DNA from: DATJBF01 sp035515475 | Lineage (GTDB): Bacteria > Verrucomicrobiota > Verrucomicrobiia > Palsa-1439 | Assembly: GCA_035515475.1 (NCBI GenBank) | Contig: DATJBF010000089.1 | Location: forward strand, 1-64,000 | Direction: 5' to 3' | Length of the DNA: 64,000 nt | Shown: positions 9,570 through 19,118 of the stretch, piece after piece | How the letters are laid out: every line of letters starts with the position of its first letter | How positions within the stretch are numbered: the first letter of the stretch is position 1 | Made by a program: the position numbers and the translations under genes | Notes under the pieces: generated by a model | Databases searched by the model: none | The model's input: only the letters and a program-made list of their open reading frames with translations | Told to the model about the DNA's origin: nothing

Positions 9570-10283
9570 ATGGAACACCCATCAAAGCGCGTGGTGGTGC
9601 TTCAACACACCGATTGTGAGAGCTTGGGAATCATTGCCGACGCGCTGAAACATGCTCGCATCTCGCCACATTACATTCGCTCCTTCGAGGGACAACCCGT
9701 TCCGAAGGAAATGGGCGAGGCCGCCGGCCTCATAGTTATAGGCGGACCCCAGAGTGTGTACGAGCAGGTTAACTTCCCTTGGTTGCGCAATGAACTCCGG
9801 TTGATCGACCATGCCTTGAACCGCCAAAAGCCAATCCTCGGCGTCTGTCTCGGCAGTCAACTCCTCGCCGCAGCCATCGGTGCAAGGGTCTATCCGGCAA
9901 GGGCCAAGGAAATCGGGTGGAACCGAGTTACCCTGAGCGAATCTGCCCGCAGCGATTTCCTGTTTGCGGGTGCCCAAAAGTCATTTACGGCCTTTCATTG
10001 GCATGGCGACGTCTTCGATCTCCCCCGTGCGGCGACATTGCTCGCTTCATCCTCACGTACGGCGCATCAGGCCTTTCGTTATGCACGCAATGCTTACGGG
10101 TTGCTCTTCCATTTGGAAGTGACCTTCCCGCAGGTCCGCGCCATGGTCGAAACCTTCGGCGACGAACTCCGGGCGACCGGCCTCAACGGGGCCGCCATCA
10201 AGCTCAACGCGCACACCCATTTGCCCGCCCTTCGACGAATCGGACAGGCCGTCTTCACGCATTGGGTCGCCCTACTACAATGA
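9570..10283 (+). CDS. Class-I glutamine amidotransferase (GMP-synthase-like, YfeJ type)
   Basis: 237-aa stand-alone GATase1 domain. The nucleophile elbow GVCLGSQ (Cys about residue 92), an oxyanion strand GLIVIGGPQSVYE and the catalytic His in 'GLLFHLEVT' are visible. Related proteins are annotated as GMP synthase-like because they resemble the glutaminase half of GuaA, but no synthetase domain is present. The substrate is therefore unknown. It is a single gene on the plus strand between minus-strand operons. Confidence 0.85.
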   Translation: MEHPSKRVVVLQHTDCESLGIIADALKHARISPHYIRSFEGQPVPKEMGEAAGLIVIGGPQSVYEQVNFPWLRNELRLIDHALNRQKPILGVCLGSQLLAAAIGARVYPARAKEIGWNRVTLSESARSDFLFAGAQKSFTAFHWHGDVFDLPRAATLLASSSRTAHQAFRYARNAYGLLFHLEVTFPQVRAMVETFGDELRATGLNGAAIKLNAHTHLPALRRIGQAVFTHWVALLQ

Positions 10284-10420
10284 GGATCCTGATTGCCAGG
10301 GCGGCGGGTAACAGACCCATCAGCGTCACTGCGGACTCAGGTCCACTGCTTCCTACGTAGCAGGCCGCGCCAACAAGCCGGGTGCCTTCGGCAATACCCA
10401 AAGATTCCGGTCGAGTCGGG

Positions 10421-11167
10421 CTAGGTACGACTTCGTTGCTTATCGGCGGGCGCCTCCCGTCCGAGTCTTTCCAGTACAGCTTTCATGTCCTCCCAGACCT
10501 CTCTCTTGGCAGCGGGATTTCGGAGTAGGTAAGCGGGGTGGAAGGTCGGCATGATCGGGATGTTTCTAAACGTGTACCAGTGGCCGCGCATTTTGGTGAT
10601 GCCGAGCTGGACGTCGAGCAGCGCGCGTACAGCCGTCGCTCCCAAGGCGACAATGACCTTCGGTTGGACGAGTTCGATCTGTGAGATGAGGTACGGCAGG
10701 CAATTTGTCACTTCATGGGGCAGCGGCGTGCGGTTCTCGGGCGGACGACACTTGAGCACATTGGCGATGTAAACGTCCTCGCGTTTGCACCCCATCGCCG
10801 CGATGATCTTCGTCAGCAACTCGCCCGCACGGCCGACGAACGGCTCGCCCTGAATATCTTCGTCGCGTCCGGGCGCTTCACCAACGAACATGATCTCCGC
10901 GCAGGGACTGCCACCGCCAAAGACGACGCTGGTGCGGCAGCGCGCCAATTCCTGGCAAAGCACACAGGCCGTGGCACGGGCCTGCAAGACGGCCAGTTCT
11001 CGGGCCGCCGCGGCAACTGCCGTCCCGTCGATCCCCCCGGCCCCGTCTTCGGCTCTCCCCAATTGGCGCAACGTCCCACGCGACACAACGACGTGCGTCA
11101 CGCCCGAGCGCTTCATTTGCTCCAACGCCTGAATCGTCTCGTCGATGATCGTGTTTAGCTCTCGCAC
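10421..11167 (-). CDS. Uracil-DNA glycosylase, family 4 (Fe-S)
   Basis: 248 aa. Removes uracil from DNA to start base-excision repair. Motif A is GEAPGRDEDIQGEPFVGRAG and motif B is PTFHPAYLLRNP. Cysteines in CVLCQELARC and NVLKCRPPENR are positioned as the 4Fe-4S ligands of the family. An N-terminal extension of about 70 residues precedes the core. The start overlaps the end of rluD by 13 bp, so the two are translated together. Confidence 0.92.
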   Translation of the reverse strand: MRELNTIIDETIQALEQMKRSGVTHVVVSRGTLRQLGRAEDGAGGIDGTAVAAAARELAVLQARATACVLCQELARCRTSVVFGGGSPCAEIMFVGEAPGRDEDIQGEPFVGRAGELLTKIIAAMGCKREDVYIANVLKCRPPENRTPLPHEVTNCLPYLISQIELVQPKVIVALGATAVRALLDVQLGITKMRGHWYTFRNIPIMPTFHPAYLLRNPAAKREVWEDMKAVLERLGREAPADKQRSRT

Positions 11168-12054
11168 AATGTCACCATGTCGTCGGGCACGGGCGCGGTG
11201 AATTCCTTGAACTCCCGGGTCCGCGGGTGCGTGAAACCGAGTTTATAGGCATGCAACAACGGCCGGGCAACCAGAATCGCCGAGCGGGGCCGACCGTACA
11301 CGGCGTCGCCAACAACGGGATGTCCGATGTGCGCCAGGTGGACGCGAATCTGGTGCGTGCGGCCCGTGTGCAATATAAGCTCGACGAGTGCAAATCGATC
11401 CCATTGTTTCAGGACGCGATATTCAGTCAGCGACGGCCGGCCACGCGCGACGCGGGCCGACATCTTCTTGCGGTTGCGTTCGCTGCGCCCGATGACCGTT
11501 TCGATTCGGCCGCTTGGTCTCTCGAGCTTGCCCCAGCAAATGGCCCGGTAGATCTTCTTCACGTTGCGCGACCTGAATTGCGCGATCAACTCTTGATGGG
11601 CGAAGTCGGTCTTGGCGACGACCAAGCAGCCGCTCGTGCCTTTGTCGAGACGGTGGACGATGCCGGGGCGTTCGACGCCGCCGATACCGGCGAGTTGGCC
11701 GCGACAGTGATGCAGCAGTGCATTGACCAGCGTATGCTCGTAGTTCCCGGCGGCAGGATGCACGACGAGGCCGGCCGACTTGTTGATGACGATCAAATCG
11801 TCGTCTTCGTACAGGACGTCCAACGGGATTTCTTCGGGTCGGGCCCGGAGGGGCCGCGGTGGCGGAATCTCGACGCTGATGCGGTCGCCTTCGCGCACCT
11901 TGTAACTTGCCTTGCTCGGTCGACCGTTCAGCAACACCTGGCCCTGGCCGATCAGTTTCTGCAGAAACGCCCGCGAATGCCCGGGCAATTCCGCCTGCAA
12001 AAATCGATCGAGCCGGTTGCCGCGGTTTCGGCTGGTCACCGCGATGATCTGCAT
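11155..12054 (-). CDS. rluD: 23S rRNA pseudouridine synthase, RluD family
   Basis: 299 aa. An N-terminal S4 RNA-binding domain (about residues 13-75, 'RLDRFLQAELPGHSRAFLQKLI') is followed by the pseudouridine synthase core. The catalytic Asp is in GIVHRLDKGTSG. The RTHQIRVHLAHIGHP block is typical of the RluA/RluC/RluD class. The exact uridine targets cannot be read from sequence. It overlaps lgt by 19 bp upstream. Confidence 0.93.
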   Translation of the reverse strand: MQIIAVTSRNRGNRLDRFLQAELPGHSRAFLQKLIGQGQVLLNGRPSKASYKVREGDRISVEIPPPRPLRARPEEIPLDVLYEDDDLIVINKSAGLVVHPAAGNYEHTLVNALLHHCRGQLAGIGGVERPGIVHRLDKGTSGCLVVAKTDFAHQELIAQFRSRNVKKIYRAICWGKLERPSGRIETVIGRSERNRKKMSARVARGRPSLTEYRVLKQWDRFALVELILHTGRTHQIRVHLAHIGHPVVGDAVYGRPRSAILVARPLLHAYKLGFTHPRTREFKEFTAPVPDDMVTLCES

Positions 12055-12788
12055 AGCCTCAGCCCGATGAGCGCCAGTACGACCATCGCTCCGGCAAAGA
12101 AATGGGCAATCGTAAAGACGCCGAAATAATAGGTCTCGTAATCACCCCGGAAGAATTCGACGACAAATCGCAGCACTCCGTAGCTGAGCACGTACAGCCA
12201 CCAAATCTGGCCATCAAACCATTTCCGCCGGTAGATCGCCGTCAGACCAGTAAAGATGGCCAGATTGCCGAGCACTTCGTAGAGTTCCGTGGGATGCACC
12301 GGAATGCCCGCCATAACATGCGGCGGCGGAAACGTCACGGCCCAGGGCAACGAACAGGGTTTGCCATAACAGCATCCGTTGAAGAAACAGCCCAGGCGTC
12401 CAAACGCATGGCCGAGCGCGATCGACGGCGCCAAAACATCGGCGAGCTTCGCGAGTGGCAGCCGTTTCATCCGCGCGTAGCCAACCGCGGTGAGCGTCGC
12501 GACGATGAAGCCGCCGTAGAAAACAAATCCTTCGCGGAGGGAGCGCAACCCCTCCGCACGCCAGCCGGCAATGAATTCATTCCAGAAGAAGATGATGTGG
12601 AACAGTTTCCCGCCAACCATTCCGGAAACGACCAGCCACACACCGAGGTCGGTCACCCGCTCGGGCTTGATCCCCTCGCTCGGCGCCCGCCGAGCGGCCA
12701 CCCAGAGGCCAACCAAAAAGCCGAGCGCCACAAACACGCCATACGTGCGGATGTCGAGCGAGCCGATCCGAATAAAGTCAGGATGCAC
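12036..12788 (-). CDS. lgt: Prolipoprotein diacylglyceryl transferase
   Basis: 250-aa polytopic inner-membrane enzyme that adds diacylglycerol to the lipobox Cys of prolipoproteins. The signature GRLGCFFNGCCYGKPC is present (a common variant of GRxGNFxNxExxG), along with an early Gly-rich helix 'YGVFVALGFLVGLWVA' and several membrane spans. It starts 50 nt after the TolC-like gene and leads rluD and the glycosylase in an overlapping cluster. Confidence 0.93.
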   Translation of the reverse strand: MHPDFIRIGSLDIRTYGVFVALGFLVGLWVAARRAPSEGIKPERVTDLGVWLVVSGMVGGKLFHIIFFWNEFIAGWRAEGLRSLREGFVFYGGFIVATLTAVGYARMKRLPLAKLADVLAPSIALGHAFGRLGCFFNGCCYGKPCSLPWAVTFPPPHVMAGIPVHPTELYEVLGNLAIFTGLTAIYRRKWFDGQIWWLYVLSYGVLRFVVEFFRGDYETYYFGVFTIAHFFAGAMVVLALIGLRLCRSSR

Positions 12789-12838
12789 GGGTCGAAGGAT
12801 GAACGATGCGCGCTGAAGGATGAAGCAAAAAAAGAACC

Positions 12839-14326
12839 TTAGAATTTCTCATCGAGAACGACGTTGTTCTTCTGCAGAATCGTGCCTTCGGCCAGGTCCA
12901 GGGCAACAAGTGATTCGCTGTAATCGGCGCGCGCCCGGATTTCCGCGGACCGTGCGGCGGCCAACTGTGACTGCGCCTGCAGGACCAGGAAGGTCGTGGA
13001 GGTGCCCGCCAGAAGTTTTTCCTTCTCGGCGTCGAGTGATTCCTGCGCGAGTCGATTGGCGGCTTCCGCAGCCTCGACGCTTTTCAGGTTGGTTTCCACG
13101 TGACCGACGGCATTGTCCACCTGCACGATGATGTCCTGCTCGAGCTCTTTCAAGGACAGCAGTTGTTGCTCCGCCTGCAATTGAGCGGTGTGGTAGTTGG
13201 CCCGGGCCTGCCGATTTCCGAGCGGGACGGTGACGGCCATGCCCACCGCCCACGCTGGATGGTCGCCACCCGCCGTGTTATCAACCAAGTTGTCAAATCC
13301 GTCGCGGCTCCGCCCATTCAAGCCATAGCTGCCCTGGAGGTCAATTTCCGGCCAGAGTTGGTTGCGATTGAATTGCACAAGGATGTTTTGTTTTTCCACA
13401 GCGTGCTTGGCGCTGAGGTAATCGGCGCGCATCTGCAGCGCCGTGCGGGTGCTCCGGGCCACGTCCGTCGCAATCATCTGCACCACCGGATAATTCACCG
13501 GTACCAGCGACAGCCCGCGGAATTCGCCGACTTGTTGGCAAATGAGCCGCTTCAGCGTGTTCTCGTTGTCCTTGATCGTCCGCGCGGTGAGGATCACGTT
13601 CTGTTCGCTCGACGCAACGCCGGACTCGGCCTGGATCACGTCCAACCGCGACATGGTCCCGATCTTCTCTCGCTGGCGATTCTCCTCGAGCAACTGCCGG
13701 GCGAGTTCACGGGTCTCCAGCGCGGCCTTGTGATTTTCGATGGCGTACACCAACTCGTAGTAGGCGGTGCTCACTTCGCTCATCTTGCTCATGACGAGTT
13801 GGACGAAGTTCTGGATGGCAATCGATCGGCTCGCGCGAGCGATGCGGATGGCGGCCGCGTTGACCCCCAATCCAAAGTTCTTCAGCAGCGGCTGCGACAA
13901 GCTCACGCCAGCCGAGCCCGTGAATAGAAAGTTGGTCACGACATTGCCCGACAGGCGTGTGTCGGCCGCCGACAAATCGTAAGTGGCCCCCGTCGGCAAC
14001 TTCCCCGCGAGGCTGAGGCTGGACTGCAACTGTTGCTCTTTCAAGGTGGGTTGCCAGGGATCCTGCGGCGTGACCGAGTCCTGATAGTTGATCGAACCGG
14101 CTGCCGTGGGATCGTACACACCTTGCGCGCCCACGACGCCCCAGGTTCCGATGGTCGGATTGATGCGCTCCGACTTGATCTCCAAATTGCTCTGCAGCGC
14201 CCGCTGGATACATTCGCCCAGCGTGAGGGTTTTGACCTGGTTGGTAGCCTCGTCGGCCTGTGCCCGGGGAGCACCCGACACCAGTGTGAACACGAGCAGC
14301 AAACTCATGAGGGTGATCGACTTCAT
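12839..14326 (-). CDS. TolC-like outer-membrane efflux protein
   Basis: About 495 aa from the chosen ATG. The signal peptide MKSITLMSLLLVFTLVSG...AQA begins at 14326; the open frame continues upstream but overlaps the permease gene. Two OEP repeats are visible as long coiled-coil helices (for example 'QREKIGTMSRLDVIQAES' and 'EKLLAGTSTTFLVLQAQSQLA'). It forms the outer-membrane duct for the MacAB-type pump encoded immediately upstream (4-nt gap), and may also serve the second pump at 20652-23891, which has no porin of its own. Confidence 0.9.
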   Translation of the reverse strand: MKSITLMSLLLVFTLVSGAPRAQADEATNQVKTLTLGECIQRALQSNLEIKSERINPTIGTWGVVGAQGVYDPTAAGSINYQDSVTPQDPWQPTLKEQQLQSSLSLAGKLPTGATYDLSAADTRLSGNVVTNFLFTGSAGVSLSQPLLKNFGLGVNAAAIRIARASRSIAIQNFVQLVMSKMSEVSTAYYELVYAIENHKAALETRELARQLLEENRQREKIGTMSRLDVIQAESGVASSEQNVILTARTIKDNENTLKRLICQQVGEFRGLSLVPVNYPVVQMIATDVARSTRTALQMRADYLSAKHAVEKQNILVQFNRNQLWPEIDLQGSYGLNGRSRDGFDNLVDNTAGGDHPAWAVGMAVTVPLGNRQARANYHTAQLQAEQQLLSLKELEQDIIVQVDNAVGHVETNLKSVEAAEAANRLAQESLDAEKEKLLAGTSTTFLVLQAQSQLAAARSAEIRARADYSESLVALDLAEGTILQKNNVVLDEKF

Positions 14327-14330
14327 GGGC

Positions 14331-15548
14331 TCATTCGTAGCGCAGCGCCTCAATCGGGTCAAGCCGCGACGCTTTGCGCGCCGGATAGAACCCGAAGAAG
14401 ACGCCAATCGCCACGCTGAACGCGAAGGCCATTACGATCGAGTTGGCTGACACCAACGTGCTCCAGCCGAAGTTGGCCGAGAGCATGCGAGCGCCGGCGA
14501 TACCGAAAGCGATGCCGACCAACCCGCCGCTGACGCTCAACATTACCGCCTCGATGAGAAATTGCGCCAGGACATCGCGACCGCGCGCGCCGACGGCCAG
14601 GCGAATGCCAATCTCACGGGTGCGTTCGGTGACGCTGACCAGCATGATGTTCATGATGCCGATGCCGCCCACCAGGAGCGACACGCCGGCGATCGCGCCC
14701 AGCAGTACGGTCATCACCCGGGAGGTGGCCGTGGCCGTCTCAGCAATTTCTTGCTGGGTGCGGATGTGAAAATCGTCGTCTTTCCCGGCCGCGATGCGAT
14801 GGCGCTGGCGCAACAATTCTGCGATTTGTGTTTTCACATCGTCCACCACATCCGGCGCACTGGCCTGGACGGAGAACGAGCGGAAGGTCGTGTCGCCGGT
14901 CAACCGGATCATCGCGCTGGTGTAAGGTACCAGCACCACGTCATCCTGATCCATCCCCATCATGGCCATCCCCTTAGACGCCAGCAGACCAACAACGTTG
15001 AATGACGCGTCGCCGATGTGAATGAATTGGCCCACGGGATCTCCCTCGCCGAAGAGCGTTTGAGCCGTGGTTTGGCCAAGCAGGGCAACCTTGTTCGCCG
15101 ACCGCACGTCGCCAGCGGTGAAATTTGCGCCGGCAGCCAGCGGCCACGTTCGGATCTGGAGGTAATCCTCACTCACACCGAACACGCTGGTGTTGATGTT
15201 TTGGCTGCCGGCGGCGACCTGCGCGCTGGCGCGAACATCCGGGCTGACGCCCGTGATCCCGGTGATTTCCTGGCGGAGAGCGTCGTAGTCCTGTTTCGTA
15301 AGCGACGGGGCGCTGCCGAATCCCATCCCGAACCCACCGCGGTTGGCGTTGCCCGACATGATCAAGATGACGTTCTGGCCGAGCGCGGCAATCTGCGCTT
15401 CGACCCGCGCTTTTGCGCCGTTGCCCACGGCGACCGTGGCAATCACCGCCCCAACGCCGATGACGATGCCCAACATCGTCAGCAACGACCGCAGCGCGTT
15501 GCGGCGCAGCGCCCGCAGAGCGATCTGATAGAGGACCGGGAGAATCAT
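14331..15548 (-). CDS. MacB-type ABC transporter permease (system 1)
   Basis: 405 aa. One N-terminal membrane helix (LRSLLTMLGIVIGVGAVIATVAV), a large periplasmic MacB-PCD domain and three C-terminal helices with the FtsX signature region 'GIMNIMLVSVTERTREIGIRLAVGA', ending YPARKASRLDPIEALRYE. The ATG at 15548 overlaps the ATPase stop (ATGA). This is the split arrangement, in which ATPase and permease are separate proteins. The substrate is unknown. Confidence 0.92.
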   Translation of the reverse strand: MILPVLYQIALRALRRNALRSLLTMLGIVIGVGAVIATVAVGNGAKARVEAQIAALGQNVILIMSGNANRGGFGMGFGSAPSLTKQDYDALRQEITGITGVSPDVRASAQVAAGSQNINTSVFGVSEDYLQIRTWPLAAGANFTAGDVRSANKVALLGQTTAQTLFGEGDPVGQFIHIGDASFNVVGLLASKGMAMMGMDQDDVVLVPYTSAMIRLTGDTTFRSFSVQASAPDVVDDVKTQIAELLRQRHRIAAGKDDDFHIRTQQEIAETATATSRVMTVLLGAIAGVSLLVGGIGIMNIMLVSVTERTREIGIRLAVGARGRDVLAQFLIEAVMLSVSGGLVGIAFGIAGARMLSANFGWSTLVSANSIVMAFAFSVAIGVFFGFYPARKASRLDPIEALRYE

Positions 15549-16312
15549 GACGCGAGCTGCAGGGCCAAGCGTTCTTGCTCGAGTTTCGACGTCGCATCCA
15601 AGCGATGTTGGACCGGATCGTTGCTGATGATGTGGCCATCGCGCATGACCACGGTCCGCTGGCAAAAACGGGCGATGTGCGGCTCGTGCGTGACCATGAT
15701 GATCGTCAGGCCCATGCGGTTGAGGTTTTGGAAGATGCCCATGATCTCGATGCCGGTCCGGGTATCGAGGTTGCCGGTCGGTTCGTCAGCCAGCAGCAGT
15801 TCCGGCCTGTTGACCAGCGCACGGCCGATGGCGACCCGTTGCTGCTGGCCGCCGGAGAGTTGGTTGGGATGATGAGCGGACCGGTCCGTCAAACCCGTCA
15901 TCGCCAATGCGTTTAACGCCCGGGCGCGCTGTTCTTGTCGGCACAAGCTCGGACGGGAGTACAACAGCGGCAACTCGATATTCTCCAAGGTCGAGGTGCG
16001 GGCAAGCAGATTGAAGTTCTGAAACACAAACCCGATCTTGCGGTTGCGGATGTCAGCCTGCGCGTCCGCCTCGAGTTGCGACATCTCCACGCCGTCGAGG
16101 GAATACCGTCCGCTCGTCGGCCGGTCGAGGCAACCGATGACGTTCATCAGCGTGGATTTGCCGGAGCCGCTGGCACCCATGACGGCCACAAATTCACCCG
16201 GCAACACCTCCAACGACACGCCGCGCACCGCCGGGATCTCCACCTCGCCGGCGTGGTACGTCTTCACGAGGTTTTCGAGTTGGATGACCGGCTGCATGGG
16301 AGCACCTGTCAT
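15545..16312 (-). CDS. MacB-type ABC transporter ATPase (system 1)
   Basis: 255 aa (LolD/MacB class). Walker A GASGSGKST, Q-loop, signature LSGGQQQRVAIGRALV, Walker B LLLADEPTGNLD and the H-loop THEPHIAR are all present. ATG 16312 overlaps the stop of the adaptor gene (ATGA); ATG 16297 is an alternative. It works with the adjacent permease and adaptor as a tripartite export pump. Confidence 0.94.
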   Translation of the reverse strand: MTGAPMQPVIQLENLVKTYHAGEVEIPAVRGVSLEVLPGEFVAVMGASGSGKSTLMNVIGCLDRPTSGRYSLDGVEMSQLEADAQADIRNRKIGFVFQNFNLLARTSTLENIELPLLYSRPSLCRQEQRARALNALAMTGLTDRSAHHPNQLSGGQQQRVAIGRALVNRPELLLADEPTGNLDTRTGIEIMGIFQNLNRMGLTIIMVTHEPHIARFCQRTVVMRDGHIISNDPVQHRLDATSKLEQERLALQLAS

Positions 16313-17532
16313 CGCGGCGGTGGCGCCGGCATGCCACTGCCAAACGGGTTGCCGCCGGACGGGGCGGCCGTCGCCGCGGTCCTGGTCGTTGACGAAACCG
16401 TGCCGATGGCCACCACGTCTCCCTCGCGCAGCCCCTCCACCACTTCGGTCCAAGTACCATCACTGATCCCCACCCGGACCGTGGTTGGCACAAGAACAAC
16501 GTGCCCGTCGTCATTCGCGTGCGCCAGATAGACCCGGTGCGAACCGTCCGCTCGCCCGTCGATCGCTCCAACAACGGGGGAGCCTGCTGACGGACGGAAC
16601 CGGAGCGCCGCATTCGGTAGGCGCAACACATTCCTCCGTTCGGCGGTGGTGATCGAGGTATTGGCGGTCATGCCGGGACGCAGTTTGAGGTCCGAGTTGT
16701 TGACCTCGACGATCGTCGTGTAGTGAACGACATTTTGGCTGACGGTTGCCTCGTAGCGGACTTGCGTGACCCGGCCCGTGAACTGCCGGTTGGGAAACGC
16801 ATCCACGGAGAATTTCGCCGGTTGACCCTCCTCCACGCCGCCCACGTCGGCTTCCGACACGGCGGCCTCGATACGCATCTGTCGGAGATCCTGCGCGATG
16901 GTGAACAGCGTCGGCGCGTTCAGACTCGCCGCCACGGTCTGGCCGACATCCACCGCCCGCGAGATCACCATGCCGTCGATCGGCGAATAAATGATCGCGT
17001 GTTCGATGTCCACCTTGCTCTTGTTGACGTTGGCCTCCTTGGTTTGCACGGTCGCCTTGGCCTGCTGCAAAGCGGCGTCCGCCTCATCGTAGTCAGCTTG
17101 CGAGATGAGCTGATTGGCGCGGAGTTCCCGGGCCCGGTCGAACTTCAATTCCGCCAGTTGTTGGGCGGCCCGGGCGCTCGCCAGTTCGGCGGCGGCCTGG
17201 TTGAATTGCTGCTGCAACGCGGCGGGATCGATTTGGGCAATAATCTGCCCATTGGTGACGTGCGCGTTGTAGTCCACTTTGATGTCGGTGATGATGCCGG
17301 AAACCTGACTGCCGATCGTGACGGCTTTGATCGCGCTGAGCGCACCGTTGGCCGTAACGGTCTGGATGATGTCGCCGCGCCCGATTGTCGCCGTCTTGTA
17401 GTTGGCCGGTGCGCCGGCGGTGCGTTTGGCGTGGAGATGCCACGCCCCGAACGCTGCAGCCAACGCCAGCAGTGCCGATAGCCACTTGAGTTGGACTCTT
17501 CGAGTCATCACGGCATCCAGCAAACGAAACAC
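16309..17532 (-). CDS. MacA-type periplasmic adaptor / membrane fusion protein (system 1)
   Basis: 407 aa. An N-terminal membrane anchor (WLSALLALAAAFGAWHLHA), a lipoyl/barrel-sandwich region split by a coiled-coil hairpin ('ALQQQFNQAAAELASARAAQ' to 'VQTKEANVNKSKVDIEHA'), then the beta-barrel domain 'KLRPGMTANTSITTAERRNVLRLPNAALRF'. It is the first gene of an adaptor-ATPase-permease-TolC operon. ATG at 17508 is an alternative start. Confidence 0.92.
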   Translation of the reverse strand: MFRLLDAVMTRRVQLKWLSALLALAAAFGAWHLHAKRTAGAPANYKTATIGRGDIIQTVTANGALSAIKAVTIGSQVSGIITDIKVDYNAHVTNGQIIAQIDPAALQQQFNQAAAELASARAAQQLAELKFDRARELRANQLISQADYDEADAALQQAKATVQTKEANVNKSKVDIEHAIIYSPIDGMVISRAVDVGQTVAASLNAPTLFTIAQDLRQMRIEAAVSEADVGGVEEGQPAKFSVDAFPNRQFTGRVTQVRYEATVSQNVVHYTTIVEVNNSDLKLRPGMTANTSITTAERRNVLRLPNAALRFRPSAGSPVVGAIDGRADGSHRVYLAHANDDGHVVLVPTTVRVGISDGTWTEVVEGLREGDVVAIGTVSSTTRTAATAAPSGGNPFGSGMPAPPPR

Positions 17533-17603
17533 CGCTGCGATGACAACAAGGCTATCGACAGAATTACAGAAACGTCATGTATCGCAGGCGGGGGGGACGA
17601 CAC

Positions 17604-19112
17604 TCACGAAGCAATCGGGAGGGTCAATGTGAAGGAGATCAAGTCGTTGTGGGCGGGCTCAAGCACGAGGTCGCCGTGGTGCGCCCGGGCGATTTCCCGG
17701 GCGAGGCTCAGACCCAACCCGGCGCCGCCAACGCGCCGGCTCCGGGACTTGTCCACGCGGTAGAACCGGTCGAACACCCGCTCTCGATCGTCGTCGGGGA
17801 TCGGCGTGCCTGTGTTGCTCAAGGTGAAGCGCGCGACCCGGTCGGTGGTCGCCAACCCAAACCTCACCCGACCGCCCTTGCGATTATACTTCACGGCGTT
17901 GCTGGTCATGTTGCGGATGATCTGGGCCAACAGATCAGCGTCGGCCATTACGCGAACGTCCGCCGGGAGGTGTTGCTGCACTTCCAGTTCCGGCGCGATG
18001 GCTTTCACGTCCTCGACGGCGTTCCTCAGCAAAGCCGTCAGGTTCACCCGCTCCAGATGCAGGGCCAACTGCCCGGCATCGGCCCGTGCCAGGAGCAAGA
18101 GTTTCTGGACGATTGCTTTGAGCCGCTGCACTTCTTCCAAGAGGTCGTTGTCGCGCCGCTGCTCGTCTGAATCCAACGGGGCCTTCTGAATGGCCTGTTC
18201 CAACTCGCCCTGCAACACCGTCAGAGGCGTCTGCAGTTCGTGCGCCGCATCGGCACTGAAGCGCACGGCTTGGTGAAAGCTCGTTTCCAGCCGATCCAGC
18301 ATCCCATTGATCACCTCGACAAGACGCGCCAGGTCGGGATCGGCGGCGGTGGCAGGAATGCGCTGGTCGAGGCCGCGGGCGGTGATCCCTTGCGTCGTGT
18401 GCGTTATGAGTGCGACCGGTTGCAGCGCCCGGGTCGCCAGCAGCCAGCCGCCGGCCGCGAGCACAAACAAACCCAGAGGCACAATGACAAGAAACGCCTT
18501 GCGCACGCGGTCAGCGTCGCGATGATAGTCCGCCAAGCTTGCCCCGATAATCATCGTGACCTGCTCGTTGCCCAACACCCCGACGCGCCATTCGCCATCC
18601 GAGGTCTTTACGGTTTGGAAGACCGGTTTCTTCATTCGCGCCAGCGGCGGCGCCCGACGCATTCTCGGACCGCCGGGCCAGGCAGGTTCGCCCTGTTGGG
18701 TCGGGCCCCGTGGTTCTCCAAGCCAGACGGGTTCGGGCGGGGAAGGCGCATCCGATTCCATGGTTACCGGGGGAGCCGCGGCAAACTCCAATGTGGGCAG
18801 CGGCATCTCGGGGAGCCCGGGCGGGCACTGTGTCGATTTGTAGAGAACGTGGTGTTCCGCATCCCACACGCACGCGACGAGCTGGCTCGATTGCCCGTTA
18901 CCGTAGATGATTTCCAGCGATTTGCCGAAATCTTCCCAAAACTGGGGCGGCATCAAGTGGCCCAGTGACAAGTTGCCCAAAGTCGAAATCTCGCGATCGA
19001 TGCGCCCCATCTGCACCGTGGATACAACATCGAGGAAGTACAGGCAGAAGCCGACCAGCAGCATGCCGGAAATCAGCAGCGACAACAACGTGATTTTGAC
19101 GCGAAACTTCAT
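17604..19112 (-). CDS. Sensor histidine kinase (CusS/QseC-like)
   Basis: 502 aa. Two membrane spans flank a periplasmic sensor region rich in Pro; the HAMP linker follows. The H-box DAAHELQTPLTVL (His about residue 290), N-box NMTSNAVKYNRKGG, F-box and G2-box GGAGLGLSLAREIA are intact. It lies 6 nt after its response regulator and upstream of the MacAB-TolC operon, so it probably controls that pump. A link to the divergent EF-hand protein (calcium or other cation sensing) is possible but unproven. Confidence 0.93.
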   Translation of the reverse strand: MKFRVKITLLSLLISGMLLVGFCLYFLDVVSTVQMGRIDREISTLGNLSLGHLMPPQFWEDFGKSLEIIYGNGQSSQLVACVWDAEHHVLYKSTQCPPGLPEMPLPTLEFAAAPPVTMESDAPSPPEPVWLGEPRGPTQQGEPAWPGGPRMRRAPPLARMKKPVFQTVKTSDGEWRVGVLGNEQVTMIIGASLADYHRDADRVRKAFLVIVPLGLFVLAAGGWLLATRALQPVALITHTTQGITARGLDQRIPATAADPDLARLVEVINGMLDRLETSFHQAVRFSADAAHELQTPLTVLQGELEQAIQKAPLDSDEQRRDNDLLEEVQRLKAIVQKLLLLARADAGQLALHLERVNLTALLRNAVEDVKAIAPELEVQQHLPADVRVMADADLLAQIIRNMTSNAVKYNRKGGRVRFGLATTDRVARFTLSNTGTPIPDDDRERVFDRFYRVDKSRSRRVGGAGLGLSLAREIARAHHGDLVLEPAHNDLISFTLTLPIAS

Positions 19113-19118
19113 TGTGGG